From a virus: 64,000 bases of DNA. The DNA is taken from the IMG/VR virus record IMGVR_UViG_3300042888_003185, positions 1-64,000 of that record, one strand, 5' to 3'. The translations under genes were made by a program, and so were the position numbers. Shown here piece after piece: positions 14,693-24,543 of this stretch. Under the pieces are notes generated by a model. That model saw nothing but the letters and a program-made list of their open reading frames with translations. It did not search any database and was not told the DNA's origin. Within the stretch, counting starts at the first letter, position 1. Every line of letters starts with the position of its first letter.

Positions 14693-15258
14693 TTCTTTAA
14701 GAAGATTACATCGAGATCACTAGTAGATGGAATTGACTTATCGTCATAGTTAATATCAATATCTCCACGATCCTTCCCTAGTTTATCAGAAGATAGTGCT
14801 GATTTTAATTTATCGTATATGTCTTCAGGTAAAGCCTTTGTTCCAGTAAGAGCGACTGTAATCTGTTCTTTTTTATCTGTGAAGTTGTTATCGGTGATCC
14901 ATTTATCTAGATCAGCTTGAGCCAATTCATATTCTTTGTATCTCTTAACTCCACCACCGTCTGTGAATTCCGAATGCCATGACTTGTCTTTATCTAAGAA
15001 TACGATTCGAGTAGAACCTGTACCAGAAGAAGCAACTGGAGCATTTGGATCGGGCGGAAGTGCTGCACTAGCAAAAGGATCAGCCATTGGATCAGGAGAT
15101 GATGGTGCTGGAGCATCGGCTGGAGCATCTGCTGGTGGAGCAGGTTCAGCTGGAGTTTCGTCAGCGGGTGGTTCAACCGGTTCCGCTGCAGGCTCTGTTT
15201 CTGGATCGCCTTCTGCTTCCAATAACAGTTTAAATTTACTAAAGTTAAGTATTTCCAT
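14689..15258 (-). CDS. Pro/Ala-rich protein with C-terminal folded domain, probable late protein
   Basis: A 189-residue protein. Residues 1-16 (MEILNFSKFKLLLEAE) look like a T4-type head-targeting propeptide with a possible prohead-protease site after LLEAE. Residues about 17-75 are almost entirely Pro, Ala, Glu and Asp (a flexible linker). Residues about 80-189 form a compact alpha/beta domain (STRIVFLDKDKSWHSEF at its start, STSDLDVIFLKK at the end). The product is not recognised. A perfect T4-like late box TATAAATAAC lies about 20-28 nt upstream of the ATG. It is translationally coupled to the metalloprotease by a 4-nt overlap, suggesting the two act together, perhaps inside the virion. 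Confidence 0.65.
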   Translation of the reverse strand: MEILNFSKFKLLLEAEGDPETEPAAEPVEPPADETPAEPAPPADAPADAPAPSSPDPMADPFASAALPPDPNAPVASSGTGSTRIVFLDKDKSWHSEFTDGGGVKRYKEYELAQADLDKWITDNNFTDKKEQITVALTGTKALPEDIYDKLKSALSSDKLGKDRGDIDINYDDKSIPSTSDLDVIFLKK

Positions 15259-15276
15259 AATAGTCTATTTGTTACT

Positions 15277-15286
15277 GTTATTTATA
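15277..15286 (-). promoter_or_regulatory. T4-like late promoter, leftward
   Basis: TATAAATAAC on the leftward strand, ending about 19 nt before the ATG at 15258. It contains the exact T4 late core TATAAATA and lies just past the nrdA terminator, so it would start the Pro/Ala-rich and metalloprotease pair. Confidence 0.7.
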
Positions 15287-15316
15287 AACAAAAATAGGAG
15301 CGCTAGGCTCCTATTT
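15287..15316 (-). terminator. Rho-independent terminator after nrdA
   Basis: AATAGGAGC (15293-15301) pairs with GCTCCTATT (15307-15315). On the leftward strand it is followed by TTTG. It lies 22 nt after the nrdA stop and closes the nrdB-nrdA transcript. Confidence 0.85.
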
Positions 15317-15337
15317 AAGTCAGTATAGTTTAAGGAT

Positions 15338-17767
15338 TTATGATCCGCAAGCTTCGCATGCATCTGGGTTATCAAGAGAACATACTATATCTTCCGCACT
15401 TGTATTAAGCGCTTCAAATACTGGTGCAATTTGGACAGTTGGAGCAACTTTTCCAGTAGCCATATTTACTCCTAGTCCAGCAATTGCCGAACTCGCAGCT
15501 TCAGTTCTAAGATAATACATTCCTGTCTTTAATCCGCTTTTCCAAGAATGGAAGTGAGCTGATGTTAATTTTGCAGTATTTACGTCTCTAAAGAATAAAT
15601 TCAGAGATTGTGATTGACAAATAAATTTACCACGATCAGCTGACATGTCGATGATGGTCTTTTGAGAAATTTCCCAAACTGTTTTATAAACAGCTCTTAA
15701 TTCCTCTGGAATCTCAACGATATTTTGAACAGAACCTTTTTCCAAGATTACTCGATTTCTCATAGAATCTCCCCAAAGTCCTAGTTCAGCTAGATCTCTA
15801 ACTAGATGTTTATTAACTACAATAAATTCTCCAGCTAAAGTTCGACGAGTTCCTATATTCGAAGTGAATGCCTCGAATGCTTCATTGTTACCCATGATTT
15901 GGGCAGTAGAGGCAGTTGGCATTGGCGCAAGCAATAGAGAATTTCGGGATCCATGCTTCATAAGTTTTCTACGAAGAGCTACCCAATTCCAACGACCTGA
16001 TAATTGGTCATCCGTTACTCCCCATAAGTTAAACTGAAATTGTCCTGAGCTTAATGGAGAACCTTCGTATGAGGCGTATGCCCCATCCTTCTTTGCAAGA
16101 TCAATTGATGCTTCCATTGCAGCGAAGTAGATTGTTTCAAATATCTCAGAGTTTAATTTCTTTGAGGCTTCTCCGCCAAATTCAATTCCCATTATTGCAA
16201 AAGTATCAGCTAAACCTTGAATACCTATTCCAATTGGGCGGTGTTTCTCGTTAGATGCTTTAGTTTCTGCAGTAGGGTAGAAGTTTACGTCAATTACTTT
16301 ATTTAGATTTAGTGTTGTTTGATATGCTACATCATATAGAGCCTCATAGTCGTACTCACAATTAGGTTTTCTTAGTTTACCTGTACGCTTTCCGATTGTA
16401 ATAAATTGATTTACTGGAATAGACGCTAAGTTACAAACAGCCTGTTCTTCTTTTGAGGTGTACTCTATAATTTCAGTACATAAGTTAGAAGATTTGATTG
16501 TTCCTAAATTCTTTTGATTTGATTTACGATTAGCTGAATCTTTGAAAAGAATATATGGCGTGCCTGTCTCAACTTGTGATTCAAGGATTTTTTGCCATAG
16601 GGTTCTAGCCTTCATAGTATGACGACCTTTTCCTTCAGCTTCAAGTCTTTCGTAATTACTCTCGAATTCCTCTCCGTACATTTCCCAAAGCTCGCAGTCA
16701 ATTTCAGCTGGACAGAATAGTGTCCAATCGCCATCCTCTTCAACTCTCTTCATGAAAAGATCTGGTGTCCACATAGCTAAGAAAAGATCTCGAGCTCTAC
16801 GCTCTTCTTTACCGTGGTTTTTACGTAAATCCAAGAAATCTTCAATATCTGCATGCCATGGCTCCAAGTAAATAGCAAAAGAGCCTTTACGTTTTCCTCC
16901 GCCTTGATCTACATAACGAGCAGTCTCATTGTAAACCTTTAGCATTGGAATAATTCCATTTGACGTACCGTTTGTTCCTTTGATATAAGAACCAGTAGCT
17001 CTAATATTTGAAACCGATAAGCCGATGCCTCCAGCATTTTGTGAAATTGCAGCTACATCAGATAGAGTTTTGTAAATTCCTGAAATTGAATCTTCATGCA
17101 TAGTTAATAAGAAGCATGAAGATAATTGTGGACGTTTGGTTCCAGCGTTAAACAGGGTTGGAGTGGCATGAGTCATTTTGTGAGTTGACAGAAGCTCATA
17201 CGTTTTTAATACGTTTTGAATGTCTGTTCCCCAAATACCTACAGCTACCCTCATGTATAAATGTTGAGGAGTTTCAGCCGGCTGGCCGTATGTCTTTAAT
17301 AAGTAACTACGCTCTAATGTCTTAAATCCAAAGTAGTCAAAGTTAAGATCGCGATCATGAATGATTGCTTCGTTTAGCGTATTCTTATTCTTCTGTACAG
17401 CAGCATAGGTTTCATCAGAGATAATGCCTGCCACCTTTCCAGTCTTTGGATCTATGTAATTATATAGGTGGTCAATTGTATCACTAAATGACTTGTGGGT
17501 CGTTTTGTGCAATCGGGTAATTGCAATTCTTGCAGCTAAGATTGAGTAGTCTGGGTGAATATGAGCTAGAGCAGCAGCAGTTTCAGCCGCGAGTAGATCA
17601 AGTTGCTGTGTGTTAATTCCATCGTATATTCCAGATACTACTTTAGTGGCTACTTCAAGTGAGTCAACGTAGTCTGTATCCAATCCGTATGTTTGCTTTT
17701 TAATACGGTTTGTTATTTTATCGAGCTTTAGCGTTTCGCTATGCCCATCTCTTTTTATTACCTTCAT
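15338..17767 (-). CDS. nrdA: ribonucleoside-diphosphate reductase, alpha subunit (class I)
   Basis: An 809-residue class I reductase large subunit. An ATP-cone occupies about residues 1-90 (KVIKRDGHSETLKLDKI), implying allosteric on/off control by ATP and dATP. Catalytic features are visible: first redox Cys in QLSSCFLLTM, the N-x-C-x-E triad in SNLCTEI, the second redox Cys in AVCNLAS, the radical-transfer Tyr pair in GMYYLRTEA and the C-terminal CEAC thiol pair. It reduces NDPs to dNDPs for phage DNA synthesis. It follows nrdB by 14 nt in the same operon and is closed by a terminator. Nothing looks broken. Confidence 0.97.
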   Translation of the reverse strand: MKVIKRDGHSETLKLDKITNRIKKQTYGLDTDYVDSLEVATKVVSGIYDGINTQQLDLLAAETAAALAHIHPDYSILAARIAITRLHKTTHKSFSDTIDHLYNYIDPKTGKVAGIISDETYAAVQKNKNTLNEAIIHDRDLNFDYFGFKTLERSYLLKTYGQPAETPQHLYMRVAVGIWGTDIQNVLKTYELLSTHKMTHATPTLFNAGTKRPQLSSCFLLTMHEDSISGIYKTLSDVAAISQNAGGIGLSVSNIRATGSYIKGTNGTSNGIIPMLKVYNETARYVDQGGGKRKGSFAIYLEPWHADIEDFLDLRKNHGKEERRARDLFLAMWTPDLFMKRVEEDGDWTLFCPAEIDCELWEMYGEEFESNYERLEAEGKGRHTMKARTLWQKILESQVETGTPYILFKDSANRKSNQKNLGTIKSSNLCTEIIEYTSKEEQAVCNLASIPVNQFITIGKRTGKLRKPNCEYDYEALYDVAYQTTLNLNKVIDVNFYPTAETKASNEKHRPIGIGIQGLADTFAIMGIEFGGEASKKLNSEIFETIYFAAMEASIDLAKKDGAYASYEGSPLSSGQFQFNLWGVTDDQLSGRWNWVALRRKLMKHGSRNSLLLAPMPTASTAQIMGNNEAFEAFTSNIGTRRTLAGEFIVVNKHLVRDLAELGLWGDSMRNRVILEKGSVQNIVEIPEELRAVYKTVWEISQKTIIDMSADRGKFICQSQSLNLFFRDVNTAKLTSAHFHSWKSGLKTGMYYLRTEAASSAIAGLGVNMATGKVAPTVQIAPVFEALNTSAEDIVCSLDNPDACEACGS

Positions 17768-17781
17768 GTAGTTTCGTATTT

Positions 17782-18744
17782 TTAAAAGTCTGCGTCTAAT
17801 GAAAATCCGGTGTTATCTCCGGTTTTTACCCCTGCTTTTTGGTATTCGCCTACTCTTTTTTCGAAAAAGTTAGTTTTTCCGTTTAGTGCGATGTTAACCA
17901 TGAAGTCAAAGGGATTTATTGAATTAAATACAGGTTCACAACCTAAATCAGATAATAGTCTGTCTGTTACAAATTCTAAATACTGAGCCATCAAATCTGA
18001 ATTCATGCCGATTAGTTTAACTGGAAGAGCCTCAATTATAAACTCTTTCTCAATCTCAAGGGCAGATAATATAATTTCTTTAATTCGATCTGGTGACACT
18101 TTATCTACAATGTGATGATTGTGTAGGTGAACTGCAAAGTCTGTATGAGAACCTTCATCTCTGGAAATAAGTTCATTAGAAAAACTTAGTCCTGGCATTA
18201 GGCCTCTTTTCTTAAGCCAAAAAATAGAACAGAATGAACCTGAAAAGAATATTCCTTCAACTGCAGCAAATGCAACGAGTCTTTCTTGGAAAGTTGAGTT
18301 CTTGATCCATCTTAGTGCCCATTCAGCTTTTTTCTGAACGGCTGGGATTGTGTCAATTGCTCGTAATAGGTGCATTTTCTCGTCTTGATCAGTAATATAC
18401 GTATCGATTAACAGAGAATATGTTTCAGAATGGATATTTTCCATCATGATTTGAAAGCCATAGAAGAATTTTGCTTCTGGATACTGGACGTCTTTTACAA
18501 AGTTCTCAGCTAAATTTTCATTAACGATTCCGTCGCTTGCGGCAAAAAATGCCAATATATGTTTAATAAAATGGCGTTCACCATCGTTAAGGTTTTTTCT
18601 CCAGTCGACTAAGTCTGCTGCTAAGTCAATTTCCTCTGCTGTCCAAAATGACGCTTCTGACTTCTTGTAAAATTCCCAAATATCATGATGCTGAATTGGG
18701 AAGACAACGAAGCGGTTTGGATTCTCTGTTAAAATAGGTTCCAT
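17782..18744 (-). CDS. nrdB: ribonucleoside-diphosphate reductase, beta subunit (class I)
   Basis: A 320-residue ferritin-like radical-generating subunit. Metal ligands are seen in AEEIDLAAD (Asp/Glu), [10 protein letters not shown] (Glu, His), EGIFFSGSF (Glu) and RDEGSHTDF (Glu, His). The Tyr in HSETYS sits where the radical tyrosine of class Ia enzymes lies. The C-terminus ([10 protein letters not shown]) is the acidic/aromatic tail that docks on NrdA. It is first in the nrdB-nrdA operon. A 200-nt leader with two hairpins lies before its ATG, which could regulate expression. Confidence 0.96.
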   Translation of the reverse strand: MEPILTENPNRFVVFPIQHHDIWEFYKKSEASFWTAEEIDLAADLVDWRKNLNDGERHFIKHILAFFAASDGIVNENLAENFVKDVQYPEAKFFYGFQIMMENIHSETYSLLIDTYITDQDEKMHLLRAIDTIPAVQKKAEWALRWIKNSTFQERLVAFAAVEGIFFSGSFCSIFWLKKRGLMPGLSFSNELISRDEGSHTDFAVHLHNHHIVDKVSPDRIKEIILSALEIEKEFIIEALPVKLIGMNSDLMAQYLEFVTDRLLSDLGCEPVFNSINPFDFMVNIALNGKTNFFEKRVGEYQKAGVKTGDNTGFSLDADF

Positions 18745-18944
18745 TTTTGTAATTTTTTTAATTAAGTGTGTGTAAGTGATTGAATAATCGAATATGGTGT
18801 CGTCTGTCGGCTAATAGTGGTTGCAAAATGCTTGATATGGTTAGCCAGGTGAACAGCGAACAGTAAAATGCGTGGTATTTTAAATTTCGAGTTATCCATC
18901 TGGATTATTTATATCGAAACTATAATACCACGCAACTTATAAAA
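18745..18944 (-). promoter_or_regulatory. structured 200-nt nrdB leader / S1-gene 3' region
   Basis: No gene fits here. A long imperfect inverted repeat begins 11 nt after the S1-gene stop: GCGTGGTATT (18870-18879) pairs with AATACCACGC (18924-18933), with inner TTTCGA/TCGAAA pairing. A second stem is GGCTAA (18809-18814) with TTAGCC (18841-18846). Inside the first stem is TATAAATAA (18905-18913, leftward), like the late-promoter core but 160 nt from the nrdB ATG. The poor T tract makes a simple terminator unlikely; a leader RNA or processing signal is possible. Confidence 0.5.
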
Positions 18945-20126
18945 TTAGACGAATTCGAACTTTAATTGCTTTCTAATCGCATCTACTTTGTAGACTTGGA
19001 TTTGGCCTGAATCGCTCACCTTGGTTCTACCTTTAAGGTGATTTACGTCAGTTGTAAAAACTGTATCTGAATCAGGTAACTCAATTTCTAAAACAAAAGT
19101 TTGTTTGTTAAGTGTGAAATTTAATGTTTGACCTTCGATTCGGTCTTTTAGGTTTTGCCAAGTTAACTGCTCTTCTCCTACTTTCTCTAATGAATCAGTT
19201 AAAATAATTCTAGGCTCTCCTTTCTTGATTACGATATCTTTGATATAGAAATCAATTGAATCTCCGGATTTATAACCTTTACTGAATTCTTCGTAATTTG
19301 CAAATTCAGTTTTGTGTAATAGCCCGGTAAAATAGTTTTGGAATTCAACGAACATTCCGAAATCATAAGGTTTGTTAGTTAAAATACCTGTGTACTTTTC
19401 TCCAAATTTAAGTTCGTGAACTCTTTGAGGTAAAGTTTGTTTAATATATTTCTTGTATGAAACAATGAATAGATCATTTGTTTGATCGTAGTTCTCAATC
19501 ATTACTGGAATCTCTTTATTCAAGTATTCATTGAAGTCTCGAATAACGTTTGCAGCAGCATGTGATCCAGGTAGGAAACATTTAACTGTTCCTTTATACA
19601 GTGCAAGGTAACCTCCTTTAACTAGGTTAGTAACCTTAACATAGAACCATTTTTCTTCTTTTAAGAACTCGTTAAGATCGTCTCGGTAAGAAAGAGCAGC
19701 GCAACGTTTTTCTGATCCTAAATAATCGCCGGCATCGGCTTTGTAGATAACAACTTTGAACTTTGCACTTGTTTCATTCTGTAATAACAAAGAAGGCTCT
19801 TCGCTAAATTCTCTAAATGGAACAAAGATAGTAGACAAGGAATCATCATCTTGAACTTCGATTTGTTTGTTTTCAAAATCAATTTTCTTGGCAGTTACTT
19901 TACAAACATGACCTATTTCAAAGTCTTTATTTGCGGTTGCGCCGAATGTATTTGATGAATAGTACTTGTCGTAAAGCTCTTGGGCATAAGGTTCTTTACA
20001 GAAAATCTTTAAGCCCGCTTTTTTATCCGCTGGAGTTAATTTAATGCTTTTGTTTACTCGGGAATTTCCCTGGCTAAACAGTAAGTCAAAATCAATAACT
20101 TCTTGGACGTTTTCGTTTTTTTGCAT
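18945..20126 (-). CDS. S1-domain RNA-binding protein (ribosomal protein S1-like)
   Basis: A 393-residue protein with at least two S1 (OB-fold) domains. One is about residues 155-222 (WFYVKVTNLVKGGYLALYKG and FLPGSHA). The next is about 232-300 (FGEKYTGILTNKPYDFGMFVEF, GLLHKTEF, GDSIDFYIKDI). A less clear barrel at about 70-130 (GHVCKVTAKKIDFENKQIEV) may be a third. Cellular S1 binds AU-rich mRNA leaders on the 30S subunit. A phage copy could favour phage mRNAs on host ribosomes or protect them, which fits the A/T-rich leaders without Shine-Dalgarno sites seen here. The role is inference. A TATAAT-like box lies 33 nt before the ATG. It stands between the 1452-residue gene and nrdB. Confidence 0.8.
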   Translation of the reverse strand: MQKNENVQEVIDFDLLFSQGNSRVNKSIKLTPADKKAGLKIFCKEPYAQELYDKYYSSNTFGATANKDFEIGHVCKVTAKKIDFENKQIEVQDDDSLSTIFVPFREFSEEPSLLLQNETSAKFKVVIYKADAGDYLGSEKRCAALSYRDDLNEFLKEEKWFYVKVTNLVKGGYLALYKGTVKCFLPGSHAAANVIRDFNEYLNKEIPVMIENYDQTNDLFIVSYKKYIKQTLPQRVHELKFGEKYTGILTNKPYDFGMFVEFQNYFTGLLHKTEFANYEEFSKGYKSGDSIDFYIKDIVIKKGEPRIILTDSLEKVGEEQLTWQNLKDRIEGQTLNFTLNKQTFVLEIELPDSDTVFTTDVNHLKGRTKVSDSGQIQVYKVDAIRKQLKFEFV

Positions 20127-20184
20127 GTTTTTGTTAGATTAAAAAAGTTAACTAATAAATTATACACAGAAACTGCCTAGAGTT

Positions 20185-23100
20185 TTAAATTGTATGAATT
20201 CCTGGATCAACAAATATACTTGGTGCCCAGGTGGTTGGATACAGCCCTGGCATTTTACTTTGGAATATTAAGGTGCCGGTTGAAAGTAGGCTTGATCTCC
20301 AAGCTAACTCATCCAGAAATATTGCAAATAATGGATTTTTATGAGTTAATCTTTCCCAAGGCGGAAGATCATCCTGGTTAAAAAATGGGCTTGATGCTAC
20401 TCTAGCTAACTGAACGCCGGGCTTACTTAGAAAAGAACACGATATGATTGCGCCCAAGTATGCTATCTCTTTTACGACTGGTTCAGTAGCAGTGATAACT
20501 GGAATATAGGCGGCTTTAATCAAATCCATTGCATCTAAATTAGTGAGTCTAACCTTTGTTGAATTAGGTATCTGTAATTGAAGCGCCATTATAATTAATT
20601 TAATTGGAAGAATGTATGGATTCGCTGATTCAATGATGTTAAACGATAGATCCTTTAAGGATTTAGTTAATCCAAGAATTGGCTCAACGATAGACTTAAC
20701 CGGTTGCAATATTCCGTCGATTGCCGTATTAATTAAGCTTCTGATTAATTCAACCAAGTCAGTAGAGGTAAGTAATGAAAAATAACTGACTATGTCTAAT
20801 GGAATCATTGGAATTTTAGGAAGCTTAAGTTTAAATCCATTAGGTAAAGTAATTGTGACGAATTTTGAAGCGGCGGTTGTAGTTACAGTAGCGGTTTGTG
20901 AATTTCCACATGGTATTAATTGAAGTATCTCACCGACTGTCGTAGAAGCAGCCGATCCGGCTCCGGACGTTAATAAATTTCCAGCATCGGCTAGCATTCT
21001 TAAAATTAGTTCAAGAAGGTAAGCAATTGCTGATTTAAGAAGAGGCTTAATTAGTGCGTCTAATGGAATTGATACTTGAATCGGAAAGGGTAGTCCCAAA
21101 GGATTTGGTGCTTGTGGGACGTGTAATGCAGTTAATACTGGAATAAGCATTGCTTGTGAAATTGCAACTAAATCTGCTTTATTAGGTAAAACAATTGGTG
21201 GAAATGCTGAAAGTATAGAATCAAATAGGCTTGTTATGCTAGATATTCCAATATTAGATAGAGAATCTCCAAGTAAGGCTTTTAGTGATTCAACGGTTAA
21301 TCCGCTTAGTACTGCATCTAATAACGCATTAAATATTGCAATCGCGGCTAATATTTGAGGAGACGCTGGTAATTCAAGTGAAGTCTCTTCAGTTGAGCAG
21401 CATGGGGCAAATGGATCAAATAATTTTAAACTCGGTGAGACTATTGATAGCGAAGTAAACGCCAGTGCCGACTTTAAGCGAGCCTTTCTAAGATCGGCTG
21501 CTTTTTTTATTCTTGCTTTTTCTTCATCACTTAAATTTGGATCAATGTCATCTGCTGGGGACTTTACTCCTTGCAGATAATCCATTGCCTCTTTTGTGTA
21601 CTCTTTTATCGCTTTTTTAAATTCAACAATATCTTCTTGCTTGTTTAGATTAAACGATTTTTTTGATTTTAATTTTGAGGTATCTACTTGAGCAGCCATT
21701 CTTTTAATCTTTGCAATAAAGTTAACTGAGTCGAGGTCAAGATTAAGTTCGCCTTTTGCGGCTTGTTCAACAATTGGCTGCATCGCACTAACTGCATTAG
21801 GTAGAGGTGGATTTAATTTAGTCGGATCGTTAGGGAATGAAATTGTTCCTAATTTGATTTTATCAATGTACTTATTGAAATCTTCTAGCACTCCATCAAT
21901 TTTAGACTGTAGTGTTATTGGATCAAGCGATCGAGCCTTCTTTTTAGTTTCGCGCTTCTTTGCTAAGTTTTCTTCAGACTCAGCGCCTTTAACTTGAGAG
22001 TCTCTCTCGTTTCTAGTCTTTTCCTTTAACTTAGTTATCGCGGTAATTTGAATTTCCCCAAGTCTATCGAATTGCTTGTTAATTGATCTCTTAAATTCGT
22101 TTACTTGTTTTGTAAAATCATTGGACGCTTCCATATCGAGGGCGTCCGCTAATTTCTCAGAAAGCCCAGTATATTTAGCAAGATAAGTCACAGGATCAAT
22201 TTGTCCTAACACTGCTCCTGCTCCATTCTTTATGTCAATGCCCTTTCCTAATGCAACAGCCGCGGCGACGGTTGCAACTCTAATTGCCTTTGATGCTTTT
22301 GCTGAAATTGTAATTGGTATACTTAGAGAGCCTTTAGTAAGCTGTCCTTTAAATGGGTCAGTTGGATTTATACCTAATGGGTTCTGAGAAGCTGGGCTGT
22401 TGTCTACCTCAAATCCAACTTTAGATCCACCTGGGATTAGTAGGAATGGAATATTTGGAGCAACTAGCATGTATTTTCTACCATCCGGTGCTATGTATAA
22501 CACGTAAACTGATGGTAATGGGATTCCAACAATTACGACTGGCATTGTTATAAATGTAACAATTGTGCCAAGCGGAGTAGATAAAGAAAATAACGGAGTC
22601 CACTTTTGAGGTATAGGAATCATTACTATACCAAGTGGAGTTGGAATAATATTGTTAATTGGATAATATCTAAATAATGGAGAGCTTAGATCAGGAATAG
22701 GTAATAAACTTACTTTGTTTAACGCTTTTGCAAACTCTTTCCAATAACATGGGTTATTCATGTCAGGTAATTTAGAATCATTTCCATTTAATGTTCTAAT
22801 AAAGAGAGGATCTTTTCCTAATTTCGCGAGAGTTTCAGCTTCACAATCTTTGGCAACGGCTTTTGACTTAGCTGCTTCGCTAAAACATTTTATCTTGGAA
22901 ATTTTAACTTCAAGAACCTTGGGGTCCATTGAATTTTCTTTTATTAGTAGATCTAAGTTAGCGATATCTTTTTGACAAGCCTGTATTTTTAGAGCAGCTT
23001 CATCGTATGCTTTTTGATAGTACGCTAACCTTTGAGAAATCACGGTGTCTAGCGTAGAATACTTGAATACTCCTTGTGTATAAACAGTTGAAGCTCCTGC

Positions 23101-24543
23101 CCTATATGAAGTCGGTCTAGCTAATTTAATTGATGCGTCAGTAGTCCTTCTAAAAAAGTCAGCAACTTCTCTTTTTGCAATAGTAGATAGGGAGGTTAAA
23201 GTTGGTGCTATTTCCGCTGGAAACACCTGCTCCTTTTCTTTCTTAATTCTATCAGGTAAACTTTTATTAGCAGTATCATAGAAGGTAGAGTAGGCTTCTT
23301 GACTACTTATATAAAACGTGATGTCTCCTTCTTTTAAAGAAACTGGCGCGTTTTCAACGTCTTTTATTAACGGATCAATTTTAGTTGGATCAACAGTTAA
23401 TCCTCTTTCCTCTGGTGTATATAGATTTGAAATCGGATTGGCTAATTTTTTATAAAGCCCTCTATATCCGCTAGCAGTTAAGTTGTATAAAGCACCAGAG
23501 ATAAAATCATAGTCTCTATTCTGTTTGTATTGCTCAAATGGAATTGACTGACAACTAGTAGCAACTGAATTAGAGAATGGAGAATTTTTTAGGTATGGGC
23601 TATTGCGTATAACTAATGTTTTTTCAACTTGAGAAGTTTCTCCATTTTCCAATAATTTAGGGACCGTTAATTTAGTAAAATCTAAATCGATTAATCTCAT
23701 TGAAAACACAGCCGTTCTAGCTGGAGCAATAAGTCCTCCAGTTAGAGAAGATTCAGTATCTGAAAAAATAGGTATTAATTGACCGCTTATTTTTGAAGTT
23801 AGCGAATTTAAAGTGGACTCAACTGTTGAACTATCGCTTAAGGCTGGATAGTTTTGAATACTTTGAGATAGTGCATTTGCTGCTCCTTGCTTAGAAAGAA
23901 GTTGACGCTCTTCTGCTAAGATTCTATTTTTTCTAGCTGTATAATACTTGAGGTATATTGGAGTATTGACAATATAGTTAAAATAGGTTTGGGTAATAAG
24001 ATTAGATAAGACAGTTGAATTATACGTAGTGATAGTTTTAAATTGAGAATCAGTTAGTGAAACTACTAACTTGATTCCATAATTTACATAGTCAAACGAC
24101 TGAAACGTTGAATTATAGTCCTCAATTATTTTATCTTCAATTGCTTTAGTTCTATCATACTCGTCCGTCCAATACAGATACTGGGAGGTGAGAGGTTCAA
24201 CTGTACTTATGGTGGAAGTAAAGAATTCAACCCTAGCCTTATAATAATTAGAAATGACTTTGTAATGATCTAGTGCTTCTTCTACTTTACCTTTAATTGT
24301 TCCAAGTTCAACAACTACATCTTGTTTCGAAAGCTGTTCGGTTAGGATCTTTTTAACCTGGATTAATCCATCGTTAACGCATGAGCTCTCTGATGGAACT
24401 GTAACTTTTACCTCTTTAGTAGGTTGAGCTATTGGTTCAGGAATACAGGCTTTTACTTTAGCTAAATCATCTTCCGTAAACGCTGGGGATGCTAGCTTTC
24501 CGCATTTAATATCTGTTAATATTTCCTTAAATGTTTTATCCAC
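20185..24543 (-). CDS. giant hypothetical protein (1452 residues), probably virion-associated
   Basis: Not recognised. The start is a GTG (MDKTFKEIL). Residues about 1-560 are helical with several coiled-coil-like stretches. About 600-720 is rich in Pro, Ile and Leu (PTPLGIVMIPIPQKWTP, then VVIVGIPLPSVYVLYIAPDG). About 800-990 is a charged helical region (KKRETKKKARSLD). About 1030-1400 has long hydrophobic helices broken by prolines and a CC pair (DPFAPCCSTEE). Such size and low-charge hydrophobic blocks occur in virion or injected proteins. A weak late-like GATAAAATAA lies 14-23 nt before the start. It is the only very large gene in this leftward metabolic block. A virion role is inference from size and composition. 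Confidence 0.7.
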   Translation of the reverse strand: MDKTFKEILTDIKCGKLASPAFTEDDLAKVKACIPEPIAQPTKEVKVTVPSESSCVNDGLIQVKKILTEQLSKQDVVVELGTIKGKVEEALDHYKVISNYYKARVEFFTSTISTVEPLTSQYLYWTDEYDRTKAIEDKIIEDYNSTFQSFDYVNYGIKLVVSLTDSQFKTITTYNSTVLSNLITQTYFNYIVNTPIYLKYYTARKNRILAEERQLLSKQGAANALSQSIQNYPALSDSSTVESTLNSLTSKISGQLIPIFSDTESSLTGGLIAPARTAVFSMRLIDLDFTKLTVPKLLENGETSQVEKTLVIRNSPYLKNSPFSNSVATSCQSIPFEQYKQNRDYDFISGALYNLTASGYRGLYKKLANPISNLYTPEERGLTVDPTKIDPLIKDVENAPVSLKEGDITFYISSQEAYSTFYDTANKSLPDRIKKEKEQVFPAEIAPTLTSLSTIAKREVADFFRRTTDASIKLARPTSYRAGASTVYTQGVFKYSTLDTVISQRLAYYQKAYDEAALKIQACQKDIANLDLLIKENSMDPKVLEVKISKIKCFSEAAKSKAVAKDCEAETLAKLGKDPLFIRTLNGNDSKLPDMNNPCYWKEFAKALNKVSLLPIPDLSSPLFRYYPINNIIPTPLGIVMIPIPQKWTPLFSLSTPLGTIVTFITMPVVIVGIPLPSVYVLYIAPDGRKYMLVAPNIPFLLIPGGSKVGFEVDNSPASQNPLGINPTDPFKGQLTKGSLSIPITISAKASKAIRVATVAAAVALGKGIDIKNGAGAVLGQIDPVTYLAKYTGLSEKLADALDMEASNDFTKQVNEFKRSINKQFDRLGEIQITAITKLKEKTRNERDSQVKGAESEENLAKKRETKKKARSLDPITLQSKIDGVLEDFNKYIDKIKLGTISFPNDPTKLNPPLPNAVSAMQPIVEQAAKGELNLDLDSVNFIAKIKRMAAQVDTSKLKSKKSFNLNKQEDIVEFKKAIKEYTKEAMDYLQGVKSPADDIDPNLSDEEKARIKKAADLRKARLKSALAFTSLSIVSPSLKLFDPFAPCCSTEETSLELPASPQILAAIAIFNALLDAVLSGLTVESLKALLGDSLSNIGISSITSLFDSILSAFPPIVLPNKADLVAISQAMLIPVLTALHVPQAPNPLGLPFPIQVSIPLDALIKPLLKSAIAYLLELILRMLADAGNLLTSGAGSAASTTVGEILQLIPCGNSQTATVTTTAASKFVTITLPNGFKLKLPKIPMIPLDIVSYFSLLTSTDLVELIRSLINTAIDGILQPVKSIVEPILGLTKSLKDLSFNIIESANPYILPIKLIIMALQLQIPNSTKVRLTNLDAMDLIKAAYIPVITATEPVVKEIAYLGAIISCSFLSKPGVQLARVASSPFFNQDDLPPWERLTHKNPLFAIFLDELAWRSSLLSTGTLIFQSKMPGLYPTTWAPSIFVDPGIHTI

